This document shows positions 17,334-28,822 of a stretch of 64,000 nucleotides of DNA, piece after piece. Numbering within the stretch: the first letter of the stretch is position 1; every line of letters starts with the position of its first letter. The notes beneath the pieces were generated by a model. The model saw only the letters and a program-made list of their open reading frames with translations. It searched no databases and was not told where the DNA came from. Origin of the DNA: Streptomyces sp. NA02950 (GTDB taxonomy: Bacteria; Actinomycetota; Actinomycetes; Streptomycetales; Streptomycetaceae); NCBI RefSeq assembly GCF_013364155.1, contig NZ_CP054916.1, positions 868,001-932,000 of the forward strand, given 5' to 3'. The position numbers were made by a program, and so were the translations under genes.

Positions 17334-18814
17334 GCCCGGTGCCCAGACTCGAGTGGCCGCTGCACATCGTGCGCCGGGTGGTGGCGGGGGTGGTGGTCGT
17401 CGCCCTGCTGGCGGTGGCGGTGCCGCTCACCGTGCACTGGATCCAGGAGAAGCGGTCGCGCTGCGGCGCGGGGGTGGTGAAGCAAGGTGACGGGAGCGAG
17501 TGCGTGGGGGTCACCGACGGCTCGTACACCTTCGCCGGTCATCTCGGCGCGGTGGAGAAGAAGATCAAGGCGGAGAACGACCGGGTGACGGAGCACGCCG
17601 ACGAGGATCCGTACGTCAGCGTCGCCTATATGACCTCCTTCACCCTGACCGACGACGACAGCAACTCCGAGGAGTCGGTCCGGCATGAGCTGGAGGGCGC
17701 CTATCTGGCGCAGTACCGGCACAACCGCGGCGATCTGTCCTCCACCCCCAAGATCCGGCTGCTGATCGCCAACATGGGGAGCAGCGCGGCCCACTGGGAA
17801 CACACCGTCGACGAGCTGATCGGCCGCACCGGGGCACCCGACAATCTGGTGGCGGTGACCGGGCTCGGCCCGAGCACCGGCCGGACCCTGGAGGCGCTGC
17901 GGCGGCTCTCCGACCACGGCCTGGCCCTGGTGGCCAGCACCATGACGGCCACCAACATCAAGGGCATCAAGGGGTTCGTGCGGGTCTCGCCGACCAATGT
18001 GGACGAGGCGCGGGCCGCTTCCGCCTATCTGAAGGAACAGAAGGTCCGCACCGCGGTGGTGGTCCAGGACGACGCGAAGGGCAACTACTACGCCAAGACA
18101 CTGGGCGAAGCCTTCACCGATGTCTTCCAGGGCAAGGGCCACCGGCTGGTGGCGGACCGGATGACCTACGACTCCTCGGTGCGCAGCGCCTGGCAGAACG
18201 AGCTGCGCTATATGCCGGGCCAGCTGTGCGACCAGAAGCCGCAGGTGGTGTATTTCGCGGGCCGGGGCCGTCATCTGACGCGATTTCTGGACTCGCTGGC
18301 CAACCGCCCCTGCCAGGGGCGGAAGTTCACCGTCATCGCGGGGGACGACACCACCAACCTGACCGCGCGGCAGCTCGCGCACGCGGCCGAGAGCGGGGTG
18401 CGGGTGCTGTACACGGGGCTGGCCCACCCGGACATGTGGCGGCAGGATCGGCTCCATGTGTCCGGTCCGTCGGCCCGCCACTTCCAGGCGGGCGGCTCGC
18501 TGGACCGCTGGTTCCCCAGTGACCCCCGCTACGACGGGCAGGCCATCATGGCGCATGACGCGGTGCTCACCGCCGCCCAGGGGATCCAGATGGCGGCGGG
18601 CTGGCAGGGCGAGGTGACCGGGGACGCGGTGGCTCGGATGTTCCACCAGATGGACGGCCGTCAGCAGGTGGCGGGGGCGAGCGGTTTCATCTCCTTCCGG
18701 AACGACGGCAATCCGCGGAACAAGGCGGTGCCGATCCTGCATCTGACCCAGACCGGGCGGTCGGAACTGGTGGAGGTGTCGGCGCCGCGCGGGGAGCCAC
18801 CGCGCAAGCAGTGA
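17330..18814 (+). CDS. Membrane-anchored periplasmic-binding-protein-like receptor
   Basis: 494 residues. One N-terminal helix (about 17-40, VAGVVVVALLAVAVPLTV) is followed by an extracytoplasmic type I periplasmic-binding fold resembling branched-chain amino acid receptors (Leu/Ile/Val-binding type): segments VGVTDGSYTFAG, VAVTGLGPST, VVVQDDAKGNYYAKTLGEAF and YDGQAIMAHDAVLTAAQGI. It lacks a lipobox and is not next to permease genes, so it is more likely a ligand sensor than a transporter subunit. GTGA overlap with the upstream NTPase gene implies coupled translation. It converges on a PP2C phosphatase gene 22 bases away. Confidence 0.75.
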   Translation: MSPVPRLEWPLHIVRRVVAGVVVVALLAVAVPLTVHWIQEKRSRCGAGVVKQGDGSECVGVTDGSYTFAGHLGAVEKKIKAENDRVTEHADEDPYVSVAYMTSFTLTDDDSNSEESVRHELEGAYLAQYRHNRGDLSSTPKIRLLIANMGSSAAHWEHTVDELIGRTGAPDNLVAVTGLGPSTGRTLEALRRLSDHGLALVASTMTATNIKGIKGFVRVSPTNVDEARAASAYLKEQKVRTAVVVQDDAKGNYYAKTLGEAFTDVFQGKGHRLVADRMTYDSSVRSAWQNELRYMPGQLCDQKPQVVYFAGRGRHLTRFLDSLANRPCQGRKFTVIAGDDTTNLTARQLAHAAESGVRVLYTGLAHPDMWRQDRLHVSGPSARHFQAGGSLDRWFPSDPRYDGQAIMAHDAVLTAAQGIQMAAGWQGEVTGDAVARMFHQMDGRQQVAGASGFISFRNDGNPRNKAVPILHLTQTGRSELVEVSAPRGEPPRKQ

Positions 18815-18836
18815 CGTCCGCCCGCGCCGGGGCCCC

Positions 18837-20795
18837 TCAGTCGTCCGGGATCTCCATCCGGCGGCCCTTGGGCAGTTGCTGCTCGAACCAGACCACCTTG
18901 CCGGTGCTCAGCCGGGTGGCGCCCCAGCGCTGGGCGATCTGGTTGACCAGGAACAGCCCGCGGCCGCCCTCGTCGCCGGGCCGGGCGTGCAGCATCCGGG
19001 GCACGAAGGGCGAGTCGTCGCCCACCTCGCAGCGCAGCACATCGGTGCGCAGCAACCGCAGCGACACCGGGCGGCTGGCGTAGCGCACGGCGTTGGTCAC
19101 CACCTCGCTGACCATCAGCTCGGTGGGTTCCAGCAGGGATTCCAGCCGCCAGCGCTGGAGTGTTCTGCGGGTCAGCCGCCGGGCCCGGCCGGGGGTCTGC
19201 GCCTCCGGCTCCAGGAACCAGTACGCCACGTTGTACGAGGGGATGCCGTGGAAGCGGGCGGCGAGCAGGGCGATGTCGTCGTCCCGTTCGCTGGGTCCGA
19301 CACCGCCGACCACCGCGTCGCACAGCAGCTCCAGCGGTGGCGGGGTGAGCACATGCGCGGTGGCGTGCAGCCGGTCGCGCAGCAGCTCCACCCCGGTCCA
19401 CACATCGGTGTCACGGGACTCCACCAGCCCGTCGGTGTAGAGCAGCAGGGTGGCGCCGGTGGGCGCGTACATCTCCACGGTCTCGAAGCCGACACCGCCC
19501 ACGCCGATCGGCGCGCCGGGCGGCACTCTCAGCACTTCCCCGCGGCCCTCGGGGTGCAGCAGCACCGGCGGCGGATGGCCCGCGTTGGCCACCTGGAGCC
19601 GGTGTGCGATGGGGTCGTAGATGGCGTAGAGACAGGTCGCCATGTGCTGGCTGCCCAGGCGCTGGGCCTGCTCGTCGAGGTGGTGCAGGACCTCGTCGGG
19701 GGTCAGATCGAGACCGGCCAGCGTCTGCACGGTGGTGCGCAGCTGGCCCATGATCGCGGCCGAGGTCATGGAGTGGCCCATCACATCGCCGATCACGAGA
19801 GCGACGCGGTTCCCGGGGAGCGGAATCGCGTCATACCAGTCGCCGCCGATCCGTGCCGTTTTCGATGAGGGCAGATACCGGCTGGCCAGCCGTACGCCCA
19901 TGGGCTCGGGCAGGGAGGACGGGAGCATGGTGCGCTGGAGCGCGTCGGCGACGGACGCCTCGCGTCCGTAGAGCACCGCCTTGTTCATGCCCAGCGCGGT
20001 GTGGGTGGCGAGCTGGGAGGCGACGAGCAGATCGTCCCCGGTGAAGGCCGGGCGGTCGTCGTGGCGCACCAGGACGGCGGCGCCCAGCACATGGCGGCGG
20101 CCGCGCAGCGGAGCGATGATCAGCCGACGGCCGGGCGGTACGGAGCCGGGGCCGCCCACGTCCGCGCCCAGCAGTTCGGCCGCAGCGGCGGCCACACCGG
20201 GGTTGTCGCAGAAGGCGGGCCGTCCGCTGTTCAGCAGATCGGCGAGACCACCACTGATCGTCCGCAGGGTGGAGTCGCGCGGCGTCGGCCCGGTGGGGGG
20301 CAGCCCGGTGGCGGCCGTGATCACCCCGGGGGTGCCGCAGGGCGCGGGGTCATTCGGGTCCCAGGCGCCGACCGGGCCGGTGGTGTGCGGGCGCAGGACG
20401 AGGGGGCCGGGTGACTCCTCGTCCCCGGCGGGCAGCGGATCGCGCAGATGGACGACGGCGGCGTCGGCGAAGGCGGGGACGGCGGCCCGGCACAGCTCCC
20501 GCAGGGTCTCGTCGAGGTCCATACCGCGGGCGATCTGCCGGGTCGCGGTGTCGAGGTAGCGCAGCCGGTCGGTCTGCGTCTCCGGCCCGTACGGCGGCTC
20601 CCCCCGGCCCTCCTCCGCGGTGACGTCGGGTGGCGGATCACTGCCGGCGTGGGCGCGCTGAGGTGGTGGCTGCGGGGGCTGCGGGCCGCCCGGTCCGGCG
20701 GCCGGGGGCTGCTCACCGTGGCCGCGGAGCGCGGCCCGCCCCTGGGTCCGGCCGGTGGGGTGGTCCGGGCCTTCGGGGGGAGGTGGGTGAGCCAT
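18837..20795 (-). CDS. GAF-SpoIIE phosphatase-HATPase regulator
   Basis: 652 residues. A Pro-rich disordered N-terminus (about 1-70) precedes a GAF domain (about 80-295), a SpoIIE PP2C domain (about 300-510; GGDWYDAIPL, IGDVMGHSM, YTDGLVESRD, RDDDIALL) and a C-terminal HATPase (about 535-645; SEVVTNAVRYA, GGRGLFLV). It should regulate a sigma factor through an anti-anti-sigma protein, like the gene at 10151, which has PAS domains in addition. ATG 20795 is chosen over GTG 20798. No STAS or sigma gene is adjacent. Confidence 0.85.
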   Translation of the reverse strand: MAHPPPPEGPDHPTGRTQGRAALRGHGEQPPAAGPGGPQPPQPPPQRAHAGSDPPPDVTAEEGRGEPPYGPETQTDRLRYLDTATRQIARGMDLDETLRELCRAAVPAFADAAVVHLRDPLPAGDEESPGPLVLRPHTTGPVGAWDPNDPAPCGTPGVITAATGLPPTGPTPRDSTLRTISGGLADLLNSGRPAFCDNPGVAAAAAELLGADVGGPGSVPPGRRLIIAPLRGRRHVLGAAVLVRHDDRPAFTGDDLLVASQLATHTALGMNKAVLYGREASVADALQRTMLPSSLPEPMGVRLASRYLPSSKTARIGGDWYDAIPLPGNRVALVIGDVMGHSMTSAAIMGQLRTTVQTLAGLDLTPDEVLHHLDEQAQRLGSQHMATCLYAIYDPIAHRLQVANAGHPPPVLLHPEGRGEVLRVPPGAPIGVGGVGFETVEMYAPTGATLLLYTDGLVESRDTDVWTGVELLRDRLHATAHVLTPPPLELLCDAVVGGVGPSERDDDIALLAARFHGIPSYNVAYWFLEPEAQTPGRARRLTRRTLQRWRLESLLEPTELMVSEVVTNAVRYASRPVSLRLLRTDVLRCEVGDDSPFVPRMLHARPGDEGGRGLFLVNQIAQRWGATRLSTGKVVWFEQQLPKGRRMEIPDD

Positions 20796-20845
20796 CACAC
20801 GAGTCGTTCCGTCCGGTGGGGGCCGCGGCGGGCGGCCGCGCGGCC

Positions 20846-21526
20846 TCAGTCGCCTCGTCTGCAGTGGAGGAAGATCTGTTCCTCCGGCGGCACGTCCGAG
20901 GTCGCCGGGGCGTAGCAGTGGGAGGTCTCGTCCAGAATCTCGAAACCGGCCGTCTCGATGACCCGGCGCAGGTCCTCCCGCAGATAGCCGGAGACACGAA
21001 TGGTGTGGTGCAGGAACGGGATCGCGTAGTCGTCCACGTCGGCCTCCACCATCGACAGGGCGAACAGCCCGCCGGGGACCAGCAGGCGGCGGATGGTGCC
21101 GAGGGCGTAGGGGATCTCGGCCCGCGGCAGCATCAGCAGGGAGAAGAAGGCGGCGACCGCCTCGAAGCGGCCGAGGTCATGGAGGCCGCCGGGGCGCAGA
21201 TCGGCGAGGTCCAGCCGGTGGAAGACCGCGCCGGGGACATAGGCCCTGGCCAGCCGCACCATCCCGGCCGACAGATCGACGCCGACGACGCGCAGCCCCG
21301 CGTCGGTGAGCTGGCGTGCGGTCGGCAGCCCGGTGCCGCAGCCCAGATCCAGCACCCGGGATCCGGCCGGAAGCGCGCCGATCAGCCACTCCCCGGCGGC
21401 GAGCTGGCCGTCCTTGTGCGGGAACGCCTCGTCGTAGCGGGCGCCTATGGCATCGAATGCCTCGGCCTGACCGGTGCGGTCGAGTCGTATGTCCTCGTAG
21501 CCGGTATCGCTGGTCCCGTTGCTCAC
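20846..21526 (-). CDS. Class I SAM-dependent methyltransferase
   Basis: 226 residues. SAM-binding motif I VLDLGCGTGLPTARQL, motif II VVGVDLS and a post-motif LLVPGGLFALSMVE; the overall pattern is that of the methyltransferase 11/25 families. GTG 21526 is preferred because AAGGA lies 7 bases upstream; a start at ATG 21565 would add 13 AT-rich codons unlike the rest of the gene. The substrate is unknown and there is no operon partner. Confidence 0.8.
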   Translation of the reverse strand: MSNGTSDTGYEDIRLDRTGQAEAFDAIGARYDEAFPHKDGQLAAGEWLIGALPAGSRVLDLGCGTGLPTARQLTDAGLRVVGVDLSAGMVRLARAYVPGAVFHRLDLADLRPGGLHDLGRFEAVAAFFSLLMLPRAEIPYALGTIRRLLVPGGLFALSMVEADVDDYAIPFLHHTIRVSGYLREDLRRVIETAGFEILDETSHCYAPATSDVPPEEQIFLHCRRGD

Positions 21527-21642
21527 GCATACATCCTTGAGGTACTCGGTACCCAATATTTTCATAATGCTCCCGGTTTGCGCTATGACCGGATCGCGGG
21601 CGGGACCGCGGGCCGGACCGTGTGTTCCCGGGCGTGCGCGGG

Positions 21643-23529
<1,887 letters not shown>

Positions 23530-23652
23530 CACAGCCCTCCTCCCGATCTGCCTTCAAGTATCCCAAAAGGGAATTTTCAGGCTTGGCTCGGGCTTGACGA
23601 GGATCGACCCGCGAGGTCGGGCCATCCGCGCTCGCCCCGGCACGCCGCGCGA

Positions 23653-25056
23653 TCACTCCCGCAGGTGGTCGATCTCGCGCATCCGGTTGGTCGCGTCCAG
23701 GGCCGCGACCTTGTAGGACTCGGCGAACGTCGGGTAGTTGAACACCGCGTCCACCAGATAGTCGACGGTTCCGCCGCACCCCATCACGGCCTGGCCGATG
23801 TGGATCAGCTCGGTGGCCCCGGTGCCGAAGCAGTGCACTCCGAGCAGCCGCCGGTCCTCCGGAGAGACCAGCAGCTTCAGCATGCCGCTGGAGTCGCCGA
23901 GGATCTGGCCCCGGGCCAGCTCGCGGTAGCGGGACACCCCGGCCTCGAACGGCACTCGCGCCTCCGTCAGCTGGTCCTCGGTCCGTCCGATGAAGCTGAT
24001 CTCCGGGATGGTGTAGATCCCGATGGGCTGGAGGTCGTGGATCGGGTTCACCGGCTCGTCGCACGCGTGGTACGCCGCGCTCCTGCCCTGCTCCATGGAG
24101 GTGGCGGCGAGGGCCGGGAAGCCGATGACATCGCCGACGGCGTAGATGTGCGGGACGGCCGTGCGGTAGTGCTCGTCCACCGTGATCCGGCCCCGCCGGT
24201 CGGCCGTCAGACCGGCCCGCTCCAGCTCGAGCCCGTCAGTGAGGCCCTGGCGGCCCGCGGAGTACATCACCGCCTCGGTGGGGATCTTCTTCCCGCTCTC
24301 CAGCACGGTCAGCGCGCCGCGCGGATGCCGCTCGACCGCGGCCACCGTCTCTTTGAAGCGGAAGGTGACGGCGAGGTCGCGCAGCCGGTACTTGAGGGCC
24401 TCGACCACTTCGACGTCGCAGAAGTCCAGCATCCCCTCGCGCTGCTCGACCACGGTGACCTTGCTGCCGAGGGCGGCGAACATCGAGGCGTACTCGACGC
24501 CGATCACCCCTGCCCCCACGATCACCATCGAGCGCGGCACCCGCTCCATGTTGAGGACGCTGTCCGAGTCCATGATGGTCCGCTCGTCGAACTCCACACT
24601 CGACGGACGGGCCGGGCGGGTACCGGTGGCGATGACGATATGACGCCCGGTCAGCAGCTGTTCCCGGCCCTCGGGGTCGGTCACGGCCACGGTGTGGTCG
24701 TCCATGAACCGCCCGGTGCCGGAGAACATCGCCACGCGGTTGCGGGTGAGCTGGCTGCGGACGACCTCCACCTCACGGCCCACCACATGGCGGGTACGGG
24801 CCGTCAGATCGGCGACGGTGATCTCTTCCTTGAGCCGGTAGCTCTGGCCGTACAGATCTCGCTGGGTCAGACCGGTGAGATAGAGCACCGCCTCACGCAG
24901 GGTCTTGGACGGCACGGTCCCGGTGTGCAGGGAGACTCCGCCGACCATCTCCGGACGGTCGACGACGGCCACCCGCCGACCGAGTTTGGCTGCTGCGATG
25001 GCAGCCTTCTGGCCGCCGGGGCCGGACCCGATCACAAGCATGTCAAAGTCGGTCAC
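23653..25056 (-). CDS. sthA: Si-specific NAD(P)+ transhydrogenase (soluble, FAD)
   Basis: 467 residues. N-terminal FAD motif [22 protein letters not shown](P) motif [15 protein letters not shown] and C-terminal dimerisation domain with [18 protein letters not shown]. It belongs to the pyridine nucleotide-disulfide family, but the redox-active region reads [17 protein letters not shown] without the CxxxxC disulfide, as expected for transhydrogenases. It exchanges electrons between NADPH and NAD+ in the cytoplasm. GTG 25056, next to GGGAAGGAG, is chosen; the 73 upstream residues in frame are Pro/Arg-rich and unlike the family. Confidence 0.9.
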   Translation of the reverse strand: MTDFDMLVIGSGPGGQKAAIAAAKLGRRVAVVDRPEMVGGVSLHTGTVPSKTLREAVLYLTGLTQRDLYGQSYRLKEEITVADLTARTRHVVGREVEVVRSQLTRNRVAMFSGTGRFMDDHTVAVTDPEGREQLLTGRHIVIATGTRPARPSSVEFDERTIMDSDSVLNMERVPRSMVIVGAGVIGVEYASMFAALGSKVTVVEQREGMLDFCDVEVVEALKYRLRDLAVTFRFKETVAAVERHPRGALTVLESGKKIPTEAVMYSAGRQGLTDGLELERAGLTADRRGRITVDEHYRTAVPHIYAVGDVIGFPALAATSMEQGRSAAYHACDEPVNPIHDLQPIGIYTIPEISFIGRTEDQLTEARVPFEAGVSRYRELARGQILGDSSGMLKLLVSPEDRRLLGVHCFGTGATELIHIGQAVMGCGGTVDYLVDAVFNYPTFAESYKVAALDATNRMREIDHLRE

Positions 25057-25159
25057 GGGAAGGAGTCTGGCACCGGGAGGACCGACCCGGAAGAGCGGTC
25101 CCCGCCCAACCTCTGGCGGGCGCACCGGACATGGCGGGGCCGCGAAGGACTCGAAGGGG

Positions 25160-25900
25160 TCACGGCGGAGGCGGCCAGAGCCTGCCGGTGCGGTCCCTGG
25201 CCAGCGGGGTGAGGGAGGCCAGCAGGACCAGGGCGACCAGGCCGGTCGGCAGGGCGGGTGCGGCCCGCGCCGCATGGGCGATCAGCAGTCCCCCGCAGGC
25301 CGCGCCCGCGACCAGGGCGGCCAGCAGCGACAGGTCCGCCCAGCGCACCCGGCGGCCGCGGGCCGCCTCGACCAGCACTCCGGTCAGGACGCCGGTGAGA
25401 TACGTGGTGGAGAAGCCGGGCGGACAGACCGCGCGCACCAGCCCGCTCTGGCCGCCCATGGCCAGCGCGGCCACCGCGAGCAGCCCCAGCTGACGGCCGC
25501 CCGCGGGGTGGCCCCCGGCGGTGTCCCACACCACCCAGAGCACACCGAGGGCCAGCAGCTCCACCGCGAGCGCCCAGCGGGCCCGCCGGGCCGTCCGGCG
25601 GCCCCGGACGATCCGGCCGCTCATCAGGGCGCCGGTGACATAGCCGCACAGCGCCACCGCCGCGTCCCGGGCGAGATGGGGGTCATGGGCGCCGGTCGAC
25701 AGGCCGAGCAGGGAGAGATTGGCGGTCATGACGCTGGTGAAGACGCCACCCAGCGCCAGAAAGCTGATCGCGTCCATCGCTCCGGTGGCCACCGTCAGCG
25801 CCACGGCGGCGGTCAGTCCGCCCACCCGGTGGGCGCGGCCCCGGCGCCGTCCGCCCGGCCGTCCGCCCGGTGCGGGTGCCCCCTCGGTCACATCTGCCAT
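25160..25900 (-). CDS. DUF1275 (YoaK-type) membrane protein
   Basis: 246 residues with about six membrane helices. [19 protein letters not shown] near the N-terminus and [20 protein letters not shown] in the second half are diagnostic of the DUF1275 family. Function unknown. ATG 25900 has GGAGGAG at proper distance, unlike GTG 25906. It is divergent from the nicX-type operon, with a 476-base intergenic region between them. Confidence 0.85.
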   Translation of the reverse strand: MADVTEGAPAPGGRPGGRRRGRAHRVGGLTAAVALTVATGAMDAISFLALGGVFTSVMTANLSLLGLSTGAHDPHLARDAAVALCGYVTGALMSGRIVRGRRTARRARWALAVELLALGVLWVVWDTAGGHPAGGRQLGLLAVAALAMGGQSGLVRAVCPPGFSTTYLTGVLTGVLVEAARGRRVRWADLSLLAALVAGAACGGLLIAHAARAAPALPTGLVALVLLASLTPLARDRTGRLWPPPP

Positions 25901-26376
25901 CGGCACTCCTCCGGCCGCCCCGCGGGTGCCCCCGCCGCCGGACCGGAAACAGCGGAGGGGAAACGCGAAGGGGGCTCGCGGCCGGGAAACACGGCCGGGA
26001 AACAGCGGAAGATCCGCTTCCGCAGACCCCCGGGACGACCTCGGAAAACCCCCTGGAGCTGACAGTCCCTCAGGAAATAGCGCCGCCGAGTCCGGGTACG
26101 CCCCCTTGCCAAACCGAGATAGTACGTGTTCGGATTATCCCCATCGGGCCCCTACGGCCTCTGTGAAACCGCTGCTCAGACCCGGTGCCACGGGTCGAGA
26201 TCGGTCTGTCCGGTCGATATGTCAGCGTGCCGATATATCGACTCACCACTTCTGTCGATCCGTCGTCGTTCCCCGGAATCCTCCCCTCGCGCCCCGCGGT
26301 CCACGTCTCCCGCACCGCCCGGGACAGCCGCCCCGGGCGCCGTCCGGTACCACCCGTCAGTCCTTGGAGGGACCCC
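25901..26376. promoter_or_regulatory. Divergent intergenic region before the nicotinate-type operon
   Basis: 476 bases with no credible gene. It has AT-richer patches near 26060-26150 and 26200-26270, and the inverted repeat at 26213-26242. It should carry promoters for the DUF1275 gene and the catabolic operon. Confidence 0.5.
26213..26242. promoter_or_regulatory. Candidate operator of the nicotinate operon
   Basis: GTCGATAT (26213-26220), 14-base spacer, ATATCGAC (26235-26242). The right half is part of a self-complementary CGATATATCG (26231-26240). It lies 134 bases before the first gene and is a plausible binding site for the MarR regulator encoded at 36332 (inference). Confidence 0.5.
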
Positions 26377-27408
26377 GTGTTCGATCTTTCCTCCGTCGAC
26401 CTCCTCGACGCCTTCACCCGTGAGCTGGAGCTGTGCAAGCTCCACGAAGGTGAACATGTGGTCGTCCTCGCGGAGCCCGCCAGCCGCGGCGACTACGTCG
26501 CGGCCGCCTTCGGCGCCGCGAAGGCGTGCGGTGCCCATGTCATCGCCGCCACGGTGCCCGGCGGCAGCCCCGCCCCCATGCCCAGCACCCACACCGGCGC
26601 CGGGCCCGGGCTGACCTCGGTGCTCACCGACACCACCGCGCAGGACCTGCTGAAGTCGGCCGATCTGGTGGTCGACCTCACCCAGGAGGGCTTCATCCAC
26701 GCCCCCGTCCAGCAGGAGATCCTCCGGGCCGGAACCCGCATCATCTTCGTCTGCGACGCCCCCGACGTGCTCATCCGCAATCTGCCCCGCCCCGAGGACA
26801 AGGATGAGGTCCTCGAAGGGGTCGGACTGCTGAAGCGTTCGGAGGTCATGCGGGTCACCTCCGCCGCGGGCACCGATCTGACCGTCCGGCTCAGCGGCGC
26901 CAAGCCCGAGTTCCAATGCGGTTTCGCCGATGACCCCGGCCGCTGGGACCACTGGCCCAGCACCATGGTGCTCTGCTGGCCGGAGATCTCCGACGGACAG
27001 ATCGTGCTGGCCCCCGGCGACATCCTGCTGCCGTTCAAGGAGTACGTCCGGGACCCGGTCACCCTCCAGGTCGAGGGCGGGCACATCGAGAAGGTGTCCG
27101 GCGGCGCCGAGGCCGATCTGCTCGCCACCTTCTTCGACGACGCCCAGGACCGGTGGGCGCGCAGCCTGTCGCACATGGGCTGGGGCCTGATGCGCACCGC
27201 CGACTGGTTCGCCACCGCCATGTACGGCAAGGGCGATCTGATGGGCATGGACGCCCGGGCGTTCGCGGGCAACTTCCTGTGGTCCACCGGTCCGCATCCG
27301 GTTCTGGGCCGCGAATCCTACGCCCACCTGGACATCGCCATGCGCGGCTGCACGGTCTCGGTCGACGGCACCGGCGTCGTGGTGGACGGCGTCCTCCAGG
27401 ACCGCTGA
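26377..27408 (+). CDS. nicX: 2,5-dihydroxypyridine 5,6-dioxygenase
   Basis: 343 residues, close to the roughly 350 of Pseudomonas NicX. The family is an Fe(II) extradiol dioxygenase with an aminopeptidase-T-like (M29) fold. The iron ligands I recall for NicX (His265, His318, Asp320) correspond to His266 in SLSHMGWGL and His317/Asp319 in YAHLDIAMRG here. The enzyme opens the ring of 2,5-dihydroxypyridine to N-formylmaleamate. GTG 26377 follows TTGGAGGG. It is first in an operon whose other members supply every neighbouring step. An M29-like aminopeptidase is the alternative, but context argues strongly against it. Confidence 0.88.
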   Translation: MFDLSSVDLLDAFTRELELCKLHEGEHVVVLAEPASRGDYVAAAFGAAKACGAHVIAATVPGGSPAPMPSTHTGAGPGLTSVLTDTTAQDLLKSADLVVDLTQEGFIHAPVQQEILRAGTRIIFVCDAPDVLIRNLPRPEDKDEVLEGVGLLKRSEVMRVTSAAGTDLTVRLSGAKPEFQCGFADDPGRWDHWPSTMVLCWPEISDGQIVLAPGDILLPFKEYVRDPVTLQVEGGHIEKVSGGAEADLLATFFDDAQDRWARSLSHMGWGLMRTADWFATAMYGKGDLMGMDARAFAGNFLWSTGPHPVLGRESYAHLDIAMRGCTVSVDGTGVVVDGVLQDR

Positions 27409-27468
27409 TCCGCACCCCTCGCACCGCGGCCGTGGCCGCACGGACCGCACTCGGAAGCTGGAGGAGAA

Positions 27469-28740
27469 GTGGCGTCCACTCAGTCGTACGAAGTCACCAT
27501 CGTGGGCGGCGGGCTCGGCGGGCTGACCGCGGCGCTCGCGCTGCGCCACCGCGGGCTGCGGGTCACCGTACTGGAGCAGGCGCCGGAGCTCGGCGAGGTC
27601 GGCGCGGGTATCCAGACCGCGCCCAACGCCAGCCGGGTGCTGCTCGGTCTGGGGCTGCGGCGCCACCTGGAGGCCATTCACACCGAACCCCTGGACCAGG
27701 TGCGGCGGCGGTGGAAGGACGGCAGTGTCATCGGGCTGACCCCGCTGGGCGAGCGCTGCGTCAGCGCGTTCAACGCCCCGTACTGGCACTACCACCGGGC
27801 CGATCTGCACCGGGTCATCATGGACGCCTGTGTGGACCCCGCGGGCCCCGGCCCGGCGGTGGCGCTGCACACGGACAGCAAGGTCTCCGGACTCGACACC
27901 ACCGATCCGCGGCGGCCGGTGGCCGTCACCGAGGACGGACGGCGGTTCCCCTCGGACGTCACGATCGGCGCCGACGGGGTGCGGTCCCGGGTGCGCGATC
28001 TGATGGGCGCGCCGGACACCCTGGTGTTCTCCGGCGAGATGGCCTTCCGCACGCTGATCCCGGGTGAGCTGATCGCCGCCGATCCGGCGACCCGCTGGCT
28101 GGTGGACCGTTTCCAGAGCACCATCTGGTACGGGCCGGACCGGCATCTGGTGCACTACATGATCCGCGGTGGCGAATACCTCAACGTCGTCGCGTGTGTG
28201 CCGTGCACCGAGGAGGTGGCCGACCGCTGGACCGCGGTCTCCTCCACCAGGGACCTGGTGGACGCCTTCCCCGGCTGGGACGACCGGGTCCCGGCGATGC
28301 TGTCCAAGGCCAAGGACGACGTCACCTGCTTCGCCCTGTACTACCGCCGCCGGGACCCGGTGTGGACCGACGGCCGGGTGGCCCTGCTCGGCGACGCCTG
28401 CCACGCCATGCTCCCCTACCAGGCCCAGGGCGCCTCGCAGGCCATGGAGGACGCCGCGGTCCTGGCCGAGGAACTGGGCGCGGTCACCGCCGACGGCGCC
28501 ACCGCGGCACTGCGCCGCTACGCCGACCGGCGCGCCAAGCACGCCGGCATGGTCCAGGAGGCTTCGCTGCGCAACAAGACCCTCTACCACCTCCCCGACG
28601 GGCCGGAACAGCGGGCCCGGGACACCAAGCTGCGCCACCGCTTCGACGGGGAGTCCGATCTCTCCTACGACTGGCTGTGGGGCGGCACCCCGCTCAACGA
28701 TCCCGATCTGGGGGCCTTCTCCTACCAGTTCGCCCGCTGA
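27469..28740 (+). CDS. nicC: FAD-dependent monooxygenase, probable 6-hydroxynicotinate 3-monooxygenase
   Basis: 423 residues, class A flavoprotein hydroxylase. N-terminal VGGGLGGLTAALALRHRG (FAD dinucleotide fold), TIGADGVRSRVRDL (the DG motif) and LLGDACHAMLPYQAQGA (GD motif). Relatives include salicylate and 3-hydroxybenzoate 6-hydroxylases; in this operon the fitting reaction is decarboxylative hydroxylation of 6-hydroxynicotinate to 2,5-dihydroxypyridine, using NADH and O2. GTG 27469 follows GGAGGAGAA. It lies 60 bases after nicX. Confidence 0.85.
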   Translation: MASTQSYEVTIVGGGLGGLTAALALRHRGLRVTVLEQAPELGEVGAGIQTAPNASRVLLGLGLRRHLEAIHTEPLDQVRRRWKDGSVIGLTPLGERCVSAFNAPYWHYHRADLHRVIMDACVDPAGPGPAVALHTDSKVSGLDTTDPRRPVAVTEDGRRFPSDVTIGADGVRSRVRDLMGAPDTLVFSGEMAFRTLIPGELIAADPATRWLVDRFQSTIWYGPDRHLVHYMIRGGEYLNVVACVPCTEEVADRWTAVSSTRDLVDAFPGWDDRVPAMLSKAKDDVTCFALYYRRRDPVWTDGRVALLGDACHAMLPYQAQGASQAMEDAAVLAEELGAVTADGATAALRRYADRRAKHAGMVQEASLRNKTLYHLPDGPEQRARDTKLRHRFDGESDLSYDWLWGGTPLNDPDLGAFSYQFAR

Positions 28741-28822
28741 CCCTGCCCACCGCGGCCCGCGTCCGGATCACGTCCGCCCTGGTGCGGCACGTGTTCAACA
28801 CGAACAACACCATGGAGCACAC

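Noticed and set aside
23530..23652. HAIR or CIRCE heat-shock operator upstream of the DnaK gene
   Set aside because: Only a short TCCC-AAAA-GGGA dyad is present; neither CTTGAGT-N7-ACTCAAG nor the CIRCE consensus is found.
26377..27408. Assignment of the first nic gene as an M29 leucyl aminopeptidase
   Set aside because: The His/His/Asp iron ligands and the operon context match NicX, and the length fits.
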